A stretch of DNA of 60,000 nt from Cryptomeria japonica. Taxonomy: Eukaryota > Streptophyta > Pinopsida > Cupressales > Cupressaceae. The stretch is from the NCBI RefSeq assembly GCF_030272615.1, contig NC_081410.1, positions 147,370,849-147,430,848 of the forward strand, in the 5' to 3' direction. Both the position numbers and the translations under genes were made by a program. This document shows, piece by piece, positions 23,082-33,347 of the stretch. A model generated the notes under the pieces. It made no database searches and had not been told where the DNA came from. It saw nothing but the letters and a program-made list of their open reading frames with translations. Position 1 is the stretch's first letter. Each line of letters starts with the position of its first letter.

Positions 23082-24134
23082 ATGGCGAGTTCGTCAGGGA
23101 GAATAGAGGTGGAGAAATTTAATGGAAGTAATTTTGAGATGTGGAAGCTGAAGATGGAAGATCTGCTAATAGATCGAGATCTTTGGGATGCTATTGATGC
23201 GAATGTCCAAAGGCCCTCAGATCCTACTGTGGCATCTCAGTATGATGTTATGGACCGAAAAGCCAAGGGTCTAATCAGACTGTGCCTGGCAGACTCTGTT
23301 CTAATCAATGTCCATGAAGAAAACTATGCAAAGAAGTTATGGACTAAGCTTGGTGAGATGTATCAAGTGAAATCTTTATTAAATCAAATTTTCTTAAGAA
23401 AGAAATTGTATTCCTTGAAGATGGAAGAGGGTGGACGAATTGCAGACCACCTGGAAGCATTCAATATGATTGTGGCTCAATTAGTATCCGTCGGTGTTAA
23501 GATGGACGAGGAGGAGAAATGTCAGATCTTGCTTTGCTCTTTGCCTGATTCGTGGGATTCTCTTGTTATGGCTATCGGTAGTACTTCTGTTGTTTTGAAA
23601 TTTGAAGACGTGGTGGGTGCCCTACTTGGTGAAGAGATGCGAAGGAAGGTATCCATCAGTTCAAAGGAAGCCCTAACCGTTCGTGGAAGACCTAAGGAGA
23701 AAGGCAAGAAGAATGAGAAGCGCGGCAAGTCCAAATCCAAAGGGAGATCGAAATCTCCTGGAAAGTCCAAAGTCATTTGCTGGAATTGCGGTAAACCGGG
23801 TCACATCCGTAAGGACTGCAAAGAAGAAAAGAAGAAGAAAAAGAAAAAGTTCGATTCTGATTCTGAGTCCGACAAGGAAGATGGCGATGCATTTATTGCA
23901 GCTTTGGCGACTCATGCAGGTAATGATGCTTGGCTAATTGACTCAGGTGCATCTTTTCATATGACTTCCAATAGAAATTGGTTTTCTGAATATGAAGGAT
24001 TTAATGGAGGTAAGGTGTACTTGGGTGATGATTCACATCTAGACATTGTTGGTCGAGGTAAAGTTAGAATTAGGTTTTCTGATGGTAGAATAAAAAGGAT
24101 TAATGGTGTGCTGCATATCCCTGGATTAAAATGA
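23082..24134 (+). CDS. Copia-A Gag-protease frame, 350 codons, ends at in-frame TGA
   Basis: The ATG at 23082 opens a typical Copia gag: residues 1-50 carry VEKFNGSNFEMWKLKMEDLL, followed by the central LWTKLGEMY and LRKKLYSLKM blocks. A Lys/Arg/Ser-rich stretch (about 200-230) precedes a CCHC knuckle, CWNCGKPGHIRKDC, at 233-246. The aspartic protease site is WLIDSGASFHMT at about 284-295. The frame stops at TGA 24132-24134 inside the conserved PGLK-x-NLLSVSKL block and continues in phase to 26960. Gag forms the particle, and the protease would cleave the polyprotein. A Gag-PR product could be made from this frame alone. Confidence 0.92.
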   Translation: MASSSGRIEVEKFNGSNFEMWKLKMEDLLIDRDLWDAIDANVQRPSDPTVASQYDVMDRKAKGLIRLCLADSVLINVHEENYAKKLWTKLGEMYQVKSLLNQIFLRKKLYSLKMEEGGRIADHLEAFNMIVAQLVSVGVKMDEEEKCQILLCSLPDSWDSLVMAIGSTSVVLKFEDVVGALLGEEMRRKVSISSKEALTVRGRPKEKGKKNEKRGKSKSKGRSKSPGKSKVICWNCGKPGHIRKDCKEEKKKKKKKFDSDSESDKEDGDAFIAALATHAGNDAWLIDSGASFHMTSNRNWFSEYEGFNGGKVYLGDDSHLDIVGRGKVRIRFSDGRIKRINGVLHIPGLK

Positions 24135-24137
24135 AAC

Positions 24138-26960
24138 TTGTTATCTGTGAGCAAACTGATAGATGCGGGTGTGCAGGTAGTCTTTTCTAAAGCAGGATGT
24201 AAGATGATTAAGGGTGCTATGGTAGTTGCTAGAGGTGTCAGGTTTGGCACTTTGTATAAGCTTGAAGCATACACTGTTGAGTGTAATAGCACTTCTGTAA
24301 AAAGTAAATCTGCGGATACTTCACTTGTTGAAGGTTTGAATGACTGTAACCTTGACTTTGATTTCTGTGAGCATTGCATTTATGGAAAACAAAACCGCGT
24401 TCAGTTTTACTCAAGTTCTCATAAAACTTGTGGTGTTTTGGATCTTATCCATTCTGATGTGTTTGGTCCAGTAGATGTCTCTTCAATTGGAAAATCCACA
24501 TATTATGTTTCATTTATTGATGATTTTAGTAGAAGGACATGGGTTTATTTTCTAAAGAGTAAATCTGAAGTTTTTAGTCATTTTAAAGAATTTAAAGCAA
24601 TGGTTGAGTTGCAGACTGGAAAGAAAATAAAATGTTTGAGAACTGATAATGGCGGTGAGTTTTGCTCTAATGATTTTGATAGATTCTGTAAAGACTGTGG
24701 AATTAACAGGCAGAAGACAACTCCGTATTCTCCACAAAAAAATGGAGTTGCAGAAAGAATGAACAGGACACTGATGGAGAAAGCTAGGAGTATGTTGAGT
24801 GGTGCTGGTCTCGAACAAAAGTTTTGGGCTGAAACTGTTGCCACTGCTTGCTACCTGATTAACAGGTCTCCTACATCAGCTCTTGTTGATAAAACACCTA
24901 TGGAAGCATGGTCAGGTCACAAGCCTTCATTGAGACATCTTAGAGTTTTTGGTTGCAAGGCATATGCACATGTGCCAAAGGAGAAGCGAACAAAGTTGGA
25001 GAACAAGGCTATGAAATGTATCTTCATCGGGTATAGTTATGGTGTGAAAGGATACAAGCTTTGGGACCCTGTTGCACAAAAGGTAATTCATAGTAGAAGT
25101 GTTATTTTTAGGGAAATTAAGTCTCCTTCTGTTACATTGCAACCAGAACAGAATAAAAAGGAAGATGTGATTCAACTTCCTTCTACACCTGAAAGAGTTA
25201 AATCGAGACCCCTAGATAGGCAAGAATTTGAGGAGAGCTCGTCTAGCTCTGAGTCTTCAGAAGAGGAGGAAGAACCTCCAACTCAGCTTGTTCGAAGGTC
25301 TACAAGACATAGACAACCACCTGAAAGGTATTCACCTGATGATTGGAGATGTATTTTTGCTCTGAATACTAGTGTGGATGAACCGAAATCTGTAGAAGAG
25401 GCATTAGGTATGAATGATGCAGAATCCTGGAAGATTGCTATGGAGGAAGAAATGGCAGCTTTGAAAAAGAATGATACATGGGATCTTGTACCATTGCCTG
25501 AAGGACGAAAACCTGTTGGTTGTAAATGGGTGTTCAAGAAAAAGATTGGTTCAGATGGAAGCATTGAGAAGTATAAAGCAAGGTTGGTTGCAAAAGGCTA
25601 CTCTCAGGTTGAGGGTGTTGATTACGGTGAGATATTTTCTCCTGTTGCAAAAATGACATCCATTAGATTTTTGCTTTCTATTGCTACTGCTTATGATTTA
25701 GAGGTTGAGCAAATGGATGTGAAAACTGCTTTCCTTCATGGTGATTTGGAGGAAGATATTTATATGACACAGCCAGAGCACTATGTGGTGAAAGGCAAAA
25801 GTAATTTGGTCTGTAAATTGAAGAAATCTTTGTATGGCCTCAAACAAAGTCCTAGGATGTGGTACCAGAAATTTGATACATATGTGTTGAGTTTGGGATT
25901 TGAACGTTCTAAATCAGATCATTGTGTTTATTATAAATCTTGTGGTGATCATTTCTTATTCATTGCATTGTATGTTGATGATATGTTATTCATTGGTAAA
26001 GGGAAAGGTATGATTTCAGAACTGAAGTCTCAGCTCGCTGCTAAATTTGAAATGAAAGATCTTGGTGCAGCAAAGCACATTCTTGGGATGGAAATTAGAA
26101 GAGATAGGGTGAACAGAAAATTATGGCTAGGCCAGAGTAAGTATGTGAATTCAGTGTTACAGAGGTTCAACATGCAGAATTGTAGACCATTGAGTGTTCC
26201 TTTTACAGTTGGAATGAAACTATCTATTTCAGATTGTCCTACATCCCCATTGGAGATGGAAGACATGAGCAGAGTGCCTTACCAGAGTGCGGTTGGAAGC
26301 TTGATGTATGCTATGGTCTGTACTAGACCAGACATTGCCCAAGCAGTGGGAGTACTTTCTAGATATATGTCTAATCCTGGTAGAGTTCATTGGGATGCAG
26401 TCAAAAGAGTCTTCAGATATTTGAAGGGCACTTCAGAGTATTCTTTGTGTTATCATGGTAATTCAGTTGGAGACATGACTTCCCTTGATATCCATGGTTA
26501 TGTGGATTCAGATTGGGTAGGTGATATTGATAGCAGAAGATCCACCAGTGCTTATGTGTTTACTTTGTTTGGTGGTGCAATTAGTTGGATGAGTAAACGA
26601 CAGGCTGTGGTTGCTTTATCCACTACTGAAGCAGAGTATATGGCAGCTACTCATGCTTGTAAAGAGGCCATTTGGCTTAAGAGACTGTGTTCAGATATTG
26701 GAATAAAACAAGGTGCAGTGGCAGTTTACTGTGATAGTCAGAGTGCAATTAGCCTAGCTAAGAACCCGACATTTCATGCCCGGACCAAACATATTGATGT
26801 TCAGTATCATTTTGTTAGAGATATGGTTGAAGATGGTAGGGTGAAGCTAGTTAAGGTGGAAACTTTGATGAATGTTGCAGATGCTTTAACTAAGGCTGTG
26901 AGCACAGAGAAGTTCAGATGGTGTTCAGAGTCTATGGGCCTTATGGCCCCTAGCAATTGA
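24138..26960 (+). CDS. Copia-A integrase-reverse transcriptase-RNase H frame, 940 codons
   Basis: It is in phase with gag-protease and separated only by the TGA; the first Met is not a natural start. Integrase: CxxC at residues 77-80, catalytic D107 (HSDVFGP), D170 (RTDNGG) and E206 (NGVAERMN), a D,D-35-E layout. The histidine half of the HHCC finger is missing because about 150 nt present in Copia-B (36287-36463) are absent. A Ser/Glu-rich linker lies near 365-385. RT: VGCKWVFKKK at about 461, D527 in QMDVKTAFLHG and YVDD at 612-615. RNase H: D790, E831/E833 (TEAEYM) and a D in VYCDSQSA. It ends TAG-like at codon 941, before the PPT. All catalytic acids are present; the finger defect suggests integrase would be impaired. 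Confidence 0.93.
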   Translation: MLSVSKLIDAGVQVVFSKAGCKMIKGAMVVARGVRFGTLYKLEAYTVECNSTSVKSKSADTSLVEGLNDCNLDFDFCEHCIYGKQNRVQFYSSSHKTCGVLDLIHSDVFGPVDVSSIGKSTYYVSFIDDFSRRTWVYFLKSKSEVFSHFKEFKAMVELQTGKKIKCLRTDNGGEFCSNDFDRFCKDCGINRQKTTPYSPQKNGVAERMNRTLMEKARSMLSGAGLEQKFWAETVATACYLINRSPTSALVDKTPMEAWSGHKPSLRHLRVFGCKAYAHVPKEKRTKLENKAMKCIFIGYSYGVKGYKLWDPVAQKVIHSRSVIFREIKSPSVTLQPEQNKKEDVIQLPSTPERVKSRPLDRQEFEESSSSSESSEEEEEPPTQLVRRSTRHRQPPERYSPDDWRCIFALNTSVDEPKSVEEALGMNDAESWKIAMEEEMAALKKNDTWDLVPLPEGRKPVGCKWVFKKKIGSDGSIEKYKARLVAKGYSQVEGVDYGEIFSPVAKMTSIRFLLSIATAYDLEVEQMDVKTAFLHGDLEEDIYMTQPEHYVVKGKSNLVCKLKKSLYGLKQSPRMWYQKFDTYVLSLGFERSKSDHCVYYKSCGDHFLFIALYVDDMLFIGKGKGMISELKSQLAAKFEMKDLGAAKHILGMEIRRDRVNRKLWLGQSKYVNSVLQRFNMQNCRPLSVPFTVGMKLSISDCPTSPLEMEDMSRVPYQSAVGSLMYAMVCTRPDIAQAVGVLSRYMSNPGRVHWDAVKRVFRYLKGTSEYSLCYHGNSVGDMTSLDIHGYVDSDWVGDIDSRRSTSAYVFTLFGGAISWMSKRQAVVALSTTEAEYMAATHACKEAIWLKRLCSDIGIKQGAVAVYCDSQSAISLAKNPTFHARTKHIDVQYHFVRDMVEDGRVKLVKVETLMNVADALTKAVSTEKFRWCSESMGLMAPSN

Positions 26961-27004
26961 TTCATTGTGTTGACATTCCCTTCCGCTCATGCAAGGTGTT
27001 CGAC

Positions 27005-27014
27005 AAGTGGGAGA
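27005..27014 (+). other. Copia-A polypurine tract
   Basis: AAGTGGGAGA lies just before the 3' LTR; plus-strand DNA synthesis is primed here in Copia elements. Confidence 0.85.
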
Positions 27015-27016
27015 TT

Positions 27017-27901
27017 TGTTGGGAAAAATGGTGTCTCAACCTTGCATTTATGTGAGGTTACTATTTATAGTAAGTTTTCATTTGAGCACGAAATGGTGCG
27101 AAACTCTCCCTGAAGCTTCTGGTTGGCTAGATAAGCATTCCGGTAAAGTTTCGTCGCAAGGTCACAGCTAGTTTTGAAGATATTAAAGTTTTCGTCTTGG
27201 AGGGGTGCAATAAAATATTTAAAATTAATTTTGGGGACTTTAGAGGCTCCGAAACGCCTTGAAAAGTGGCCATAACTGGCGAAGCAGGTTACGAGGTGAT
27301 AGAGCACTTCGCGAGCTTTCCGACGCTTCAAACGGTTCGTCAATCGGACACCCGGTTCTCAAGTTATGGCCTCCGGAAGTTTGTACTCCTGAAATAGGAA
27401 AAATAATTTGTATCGGATACATAAATGAGTTGTAAAAGGGAGCGACACGTGTTGATGTGTGCTTTAACATGTCATAGAAGGGAGATAAGGTCAGCTACAC
27501 CTTATTGGGTGGTTTTAGCCCATGGTTTTGTAATACCGTTTGACGGTTTCTTGTATTGTATCTCCTATTTATGAGGTGTGTGAGATAGAGGTTGAGAGTA
27601 AGAGTCCTATGGCTATTGAGTTGCCTCTGAATCTCTGATTAGTGATACTCCTGCGAAGAGCTTGCTCTGCGAGTATTTTGTAATCTGTTTTTGATTGCTG
27701 AATAAAATATTGAGCTGCTTTTGGAGGGTGGGGTTTTTCTCCCGAAAGGGTTTTCCCCACGTAAATCACTGTGTTGTGGTATGAATGCTATTATATCTAT
27801 TTCTATTTTTTGTAACTGTTGTAATGATCTGAAAAAGTTTTGCATTACCCTCCTCTCAAGGTTAGTGTAGGAAGTTGTTTCCGCTACTTAACTTCCTTAC
27901 A
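27017..27901 (+). repeat. Copia-A 3' LTR
   Basis: 885 bp, TGTTGGG...CTTACA, nearly identical to 22073-22957. Followed directly by the TSD CCTTT. Confidence 0.95.
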
Positions 27902-27906
27902 CCTTT

Positions 27907-28470
27907 TACTCTATTGAGAAGAGTAATAAGATCATTGACCTCCTCAATGAAATCACTGTGAGGAAGAGTCTCAAGCCATCTTGAAATTGTAGGCCTAGAT
28001 GTTTTTAGCCAATTATCATTTATATTTCTTCTACACTTATCTAATTTTTTATCAAAATACACCATTGTTGATTGCATTTGAATATTAGTATATTTATCTA
28101 TAGATGAACACTTGAAGATTGTATCAAATAAATCCTCATTAATCTTGATGAGTGTCTTATTTCCATCCACATCCTTCACTAATCTGGTGGCAGGATCATA
28201 CTTGTTGGTTAGGGCCAACACAAATTTTGGATTCTATGCAGACATAGGAAAGGCCACCACCAAATTTATTTCATTATTGATGGTGGGTTCCATTTTATAA
28301 GATACTCGCAGTGCCTTTTCTCTTTTTAAGAATTCATCAAGATCAATATGGCCGATCTCCGTATCCTTGATATTGTTAATATTGGATGATACAGACAAAG
28401 AAGGAAAAATAGGATGAATCTCTTGTTTCTTGACATTCAATGTTTTTTTACTTGGTGAGGGATTTTTCAT
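27907..28470 (-). pseudogene. Unrecognised large reading frame, segment 1 (N-terminal)
   Basis: Minus-strand frames 28470-28234 and 28221-27862 join across one stop codon. The start chosen is the ATG at 28470 (MKNPSPSKKTLNVKK), with no start further upstream in frame that I would trust. The protein is hydrophilic: a Lys/Ser-rich beginning, then LDEFLKREKALRVSYKM, then DNWLKTSRPTISRWLETLP, then EEVNDLITLLNRVKG. No catalytic motif, signal peptide or membrane segment is evident and I do not recognise the family. The frame is interrupted by Copia-A at the codon for the last G and continues at 22067 without loss of phase. Residues 27902-27906 are TSD. Confidence 0.6.
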
Positions 28471-28734
28471 TTACAATAGAAGTACTGCAACATGAAAATA
28501 TCATCATTTGCAATGATTAGCTTCCATAGGAATCTTCATTTGATAGGATAAAGCCATCGATCAACCACAAATTGACTCAAAAACCCACTTGCATATCATA
28601 AAGAAAAGCATTAGAGAAGCAAGAAAGGATAGAACGAAGCAATAGAAATATAATGTTATACTTTGGTAATGCTATTATTGGTAGTCCATCACACAAAGGT
28701 ACAACATCACTACTTGCATAAAAAAATATTGAAG
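28471..28734. other. No feature recognised
   Basis: Sequence between the start of the unrecognised minus-strand frame and the start of the hAT-like plus-strand pseudogene. AT-rich, no motif or domain seen. It could hold the promoter or 5' leader of either. Confidence 0.5.
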
Positions 28735-29018
28735 AAGGGCAAACCTCTAGGAAAGATCAAAATGAATTAATTGAATTAGATGTCAATGTCGTAGATAATG
28801 TTTGAATGAATATGGATACCTAGAGTAGTTGGAATAAGTCAATTGAGGTTTATGATAATGCCACTGATGAGAATGATGGAGATGATGTTGTCGAGAAAGA
28901 TGTAGATGATGTTGATGGAAGTACACGAAAGGGGAAAAGAAAATCAAAATCAAAATTGGGGTGCAAGTGAGAAATGGTAAGGATTTTTAAGTTGGATTGG
29001 ATGTTAAGGTACCCATTT
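28735..29018 (+). pseudogene. hAT-like transposase-derived gene, segment 1 (N-terminus)
   Basis: A plus-strand frame with few stops: an acidic stretch (about 28850-28910, ENDGDDVVEKDVDDVDGS), a basic patch TRKGKRKSKSK, then MVRIFKLDWMLRYPF. It runs into the giant solo LTR; across it the frame continues as I-E-E-V-P-N-P-N-K-D-D. Assignment to the same gene as the downstream segments rests on colinearity and is weaker than for segment 3. Confidence 0.5.
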
Positions 29019-29235
29019 TGTAGTGCCCCTACCCTAGTCAGCTTTGTAAAGACCGTTTTGACCTTGGTTGACTTTTTATGTGGCATTCTTGAATGGTTGA
29101 TTTACCATGATGTAATGTTGTAGTCAAATATTATGATTATTGTGTGTACCTGTCAATGTGCTTTCGCATCGATTTTTATATAAGTTTAATTGTTCTTCTG
29201 ATCTTCTTGTTATTAATCTCGAGCTAACACCTTCA

Positions 29236-29236
29236 T

Positions 29237-29291
<55 letters not shown>

Positions 29292-29314
29292 ATATATATA
29301 TGTATGTATGTATG
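29236..29314. repeat. Compound (TA)n(TG)n(TATG)n microsatellite
   Basis: TA repeats followed by 14 or so TG units and then TATG/TA mixtures, inside the giant LTR. Confidence 0.95.
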
Positions 29315-30743
29315 CTTGTGTGACTCCTGGTTGCAGGAGATTGCAGGTACAGTACCGCCTAGGTGCAAGGTTCATCTTCACCTGGATTCGCAAGGTAGAG
29401 TATACCTCTTTCGTCCTTAGAATTTGGATTAGGTGGTTGTAAACCCCTCATTTTACCCTAGTCATGCTCAAGTGAGCGTCGCCTGTGGTCCGTTAGTTTC
29501 CCTTTTCGTTTGGGTTTGCGGGTCATGTATTTGGTTGGCTTTCTTGGGTTGCGTGCTTTGCGTGTGGTAAAATTGAGAATTTCATCCTAAGTATTTAATT
29601 TGATTTAAGGTGTTTATTTACGCATTAGTAATTGAGGAATTAAAATAAATGGGTTTCTTTTGTGATTAATCATTAATTAAAAAGATCACTCTATTTAATG
29701 TTTGTAGCAAGTTTAATTTAATGGTTAATTTTAAATCATGAATTTATTTAGTTTATGCATTTTGAAAGGAAAGATTTAAATTTATTCAAAATAGAAATAA
29801 TTTAATCTCTTTTGCTTTTCGGAATAGAAAGGTTAATTTTAATTATTTAAGAAAATCAATTTTAATTAGAAAAGCAAGTTTAATTTATATATATTTGATA
29901 TAGTGTGAAGGATTGATTTTGAGATTTTATTTTAATTAAAAATATTTTACCCTCACTAATATTGTGAAATATAAATGTTAGCTTTGCTAATATTGAGAAA
30001 ATTAAAATTAAATGAAGGAGAGAAGCATTTTGATTTAAATTTAGAAAAGCAAGTTTAGAATATTGAATAGTAAATTCAAAAATAGGGGATTAGGTCAAGG
30101 ATTCTTCCATTTACCCTAGGGTTTGAAAATATTTTTGAGGGATTATTTTTGGAGAGTATTTTTTTGAAAATATTTTTAGAGAAGGATTTTTGGAGGAGAT
30201 TTGGGCATTTTGGGAAGGAAGGATTTCTTGAGTTGCAGGTTGGGCTCTTAATCAGATCTTGCCAAGAATGCGAAATGAGGTAGGATTCGAATGCATCTCT
30301 TTGATTTCTTGTGTTATTGGGTTTGTCTTTCAAAAAAAAAAAATATTGGGAAATGGTTGTTCTTGATGATTCTTGCTTAAAATCTCCATGAATATTCTTA
30401 AATTTAAGTTTTAGTTTTGGGAATATTGGTTGCTTTTGGGTCAAGATTGGTTAAATGGAGTAGATAAATGGTTGTAAATCCATCTTAGTTTGCCAAATAT
30501 GGTTTTGGTGGTTGAGAAAATTTGCTCATTTGAAAGTTGTTCAACAAAGATTGTGTATTTAGAAAACCGTGATCTTGCTGAAAAAATTCTCAATATTTGT
30601 TGCTCTTGATCATTTTGGAAATTAAATTTCGTTTTAGTCTCTGTATGAGACTATGGGTTTTGGAAATCTGGGGTTTTATTTATTGTTATTGTTTCCTTGG
30701 TTTTAAAAAAATTAATAAATTAAAAAATGAAGTTTATTTTTTA

Positions 30744-30960
30744 AATCCGTTTGAACGGATTAGGGTTGGAGGGCAGGGAAGCCGAGGGCTCTACCCGTGC
30801 CCTCCTCCCCGCGGGTTCAGCAAGGTCGTGACCACAAGTGGTCACAGGAGGCCCTACGTCCACAGTGGCCATAGGGACCTACGTCCACAGTGGTGGCCGC
30901 GGGGGGCTGTGGTGGCTTCCACCTCTCTTGTGATGGGAGGTGGGCCCCGTAGTGGTTTCC
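30744..30960. repeat. GC-rich island with clustered palindromes in the giant LTR
   Basis: A GC-rich block sits in otherwise AT-rich DNA. Dyads: AATCCGTT-TG-AACGGATT (30744-30761), GGAGGGCA...TGCCCTCC (30768-30775 with 30798-30805, extendable by GGG/CCC) and GTGACCAC-AA-GTGGTCAC (30828-30845). CCTACGTCCACAGTGG occurs twice downstream. A 153-codon frame over this block has no recognisable domain and I do not call it a gene. Confidence 0.85.
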
Positions 30961-31163
30961 CCCACTTTTTTTTAAGTTTTTTTTTAATAAAAAAAACGAA
31001 ACTTATTTTATTAAAAGTTGGTTTTAATAGTTTTTTAATTATTATTAATTATTATTAATATATATTTTATTAATGAAGATTAAAAATATATATTAATTAA
31101 TATTTAATTTGAAATTTGTGTATTACTAAATTATTATTAATATATATTTTATTAATGGAGATT

Positions 31164-31188
31164 AATATATATATATATATATATATAT
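31164..31188. repeat. (AT)n microsatellite
   Basis: About 12 AT units inside AT-rich sequence with repeated TATTAATATTTAATTTGAAA words nearby (31080-31270). Confidence 0.9.
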
Positions 31189-32574
31189 TAATATTTAATT
31201 TGAAACTGTGTATTATTAACTTATTAATTGTTTATATTTTATTATTCAGGGATTAATAAATATATAATAATTAATATTTAATTTGGGTATCTATTTTAAT
31301 GAGGAAGTATCCTTTGGAAATAGATAGAATATTATTTTAATTGGAAATGTTTGAAATAAAATATATTTATTATTTGGTAATTTTTAAATAATATATTATT
31401 CAAGAATATATCATCTTCGATTTGAATGATATAGGTCATCTGGGAATTTTAGAAATGGAATACTAAATTATATGGATAATTGAAAAATGAAATATTTATC
31501 ATTGGATATTTTGAAAATTTAAATGATATGCTATTAGAATTATTGGAAATTTAATAATGTATCGATTGGAAAATTGGTAAGTTAATGATATTTTCATTTA
31601 GTAAAATAAATGGTTTAGTTATATCTTTCCTCTGTATTGAGAGATAGGCAAATGGTAATATTGCAATTGTGGTATTGTATTCACCTTGTAAGGGTGATTT
31701 TTCTGTTAATGCATTTTTGAAATCTTAGATCATTTAGAAAACTTGATCGACTTTTATTGTTTAAACCAATAGGAAAGAAGATTGTCCTTTCCCAGTTATT
31801 GCCTACGCAAATTTAATTTTTGTATTCTCTTTTGCTTAAAGTAATGGCAAGGCCTTGATATGTTTGTTTGGACCCTATCGTTTGGTTGATTTGGGGTACC
31901 TGTTTCTATCCTCGGTCTCGAGTTTGGTTGTTGCCTTGCGATGGTGTTATAACTGGTATTGTCCTTTATGCGAGTGTCGAGTGTTGAATTGTGGCTGACC
32001 ATAGCTAGTCAGATCTCTAGTTAGAGTATCATCAAGCAATGGACCTTTGCATTTGCTTTTATTATGTTCAGTTGGATCCTTTCCTATTCAGGGATCATTT
32101 ATGTATTTATTGACCGATTTGGTCGTTGTATATTGGTTATGTTCGCCTTGATGGTAGGATTGTAAATGATGTGAACCTTATATATCCTTAACTTATTTAA
32201 ATGATCATAGGGGTCTTGTAGTTGAGTAGACCCAGAGATGTAGCCCTTTAGGGGTGAACTCCGATATCAAATTGGTGTTATGTGATGCTTTTGTTCTTAT
32301 GTTTCATGTTTAGTGTTAGCATGTTTGGATGGCATTTTGGTAGATTGTATAAGTGGATTAGGTGAGATGTATCGTAAATGCATGTATGCAGTCGTCTCTT
32401 AATGCGGTAATGTGGATCATGAAAGAGTGTAGTTTTTTATTAGCAGAATGTATTCTATTATTGTTAATGAAAATAAGTATGCATGAAAAGATCTCATTAG
32501 TTATGATGAAATTATAGTGCATTTTCAAACAAGATGCATGGCATGTGTTTAATGTAAAATTGACCGTAATGAAT

Positions 32575-33060
32575 GGTTAAAAATTATTGGATGAACTCGT
32601 CATGTTACCTAAATTGTAACTATAATGGATGAACTCATTTTGTTATCTGCATTTTAACCTTAATAATGAACTTCATCATATTAGCTATATTTTAACTATA
32701 ATGGATGAACTCATTTGGTTATCTGCATTTTAACCTTAATAAATGAACTTCATCATATTAGCTATATTTTAACTATAATGGATGAACTCATTTGGTTATC
32801 TACATTTTAACCTTAATAAATGAACTTCATCATACTAGCTATATTTTAACTATAATGGATGAACTCATTTGGTTATCTACATTTTAACCTTAATAAATGA
32901 ACTTCATCATAATTTCTATATTTTAACTAAAATGGATGAACTCATCAAGTTAACTATATTTTAACCTTAATGGGTGAATATATATGTTATCTATGTCTTA
33001 ACTTTAATGGGTAAATTTCCTCATGTTAGACTCATCTTTAACCATAATGGACGAACGCAT
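32575..33060 (+). repeat. 77-bp tandem repeat in the giant LTR
   Basis: The unit consists of two related halves of about 38 bp: ATGGATGAACTCATTTGGTT with ATCTGCATTTTAACCTTAAT, and AAATGAACTTCATCATATTA with GCTATATTTTAACTATA. The best copies start near 32700, 32777 and 32854, with decayed copies on both sides; about five in all. Confidence 0.9.
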
Positions 33061-33347
33061 CCTATTATCTATAATGTTAATTTACTAAACAAATTATATC
33101 CTTGTTTAAAGTAATAACATGAAATTAAGTTAACCTTCTTTACTGGATCAGATGTCGTGAGTTGAGTTAGATGTTAAGCTGTGTATTCACACTGGGAAAC
33201 TCCTTAGGTAGTGTTTAGTCTTCTGTTGTGTTAGTTGAACCTTTGATAACTCATTTATTTTAATGTTGTGTTTAACTTTTAAAAAAATTGCACTCCATTT
33301 GTGTGTTTTAGCTTTATCCCTTCGGGGTTTCCTGGTGGGGCATTACA

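Larger units (their letters stand above)
22073..27901 (+). mobile_element. Copia-A, nearly complete Copia retrotransposon
   Basis: Two 885-bp LTRs (22073-22957 and 27017-27901), a perfect tRNA-Met-type PBS, gag-pol and a PPT, with a perfect CCTTT target duplication at 22068-22072 and 27902-27906. By eye the LTRs differ at about 14 positions, mostly transitions, so insertion is fairly recent. Gag-pol is one frame broken by a single TGA, and a block of about 150 nt before integrase is missing relative to Copia-B. The wording of gag and pol is closest to TNT1-type plant elements. It interrupts the unrecognised minus-strand frame. It is unlikely to be autonomous. Confidence 0.95.
29019..33347 (+). 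mobile_element. Giant solo LTR, 4.33 kb
   Basis: It begins TGTAGTGCCCC and ends GGGGCATTACA, an 11-base inverted terminal pair with one mismatch, flanked by CATTT (29014-29018) and CATTC (33348-33352), a 5-bp TSD with one difference. No gag, pol, PBS or second copy of the ends was found. A partial echo of the start (TGTAAACCCCT...ACCCTAGTCA) occurs at 29438. Content: microsatellite, AT-rich blocks, a GC-rich palindrome cluster and a 77-bp tandem repeat. Orientation was set by TG...CA alone and is formally ambiguous. It could also be a long non-coding LARD-type element. Confidence 0.75.

Noticed and set aside
23522-26266. Several 76-140-codon minus-strand frames inside Copia-A
   Set aside because: They lie opposite the real gag-pol frame and have no domain; they are shadows.
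30597-31058. A 153-codon plus-strand frame over the GC island
   Set aside because: It runs from AT-rich to GC-rich to AT-rich sequence without domain or codon consistency; explained by low stop density in GC-rich DNA.
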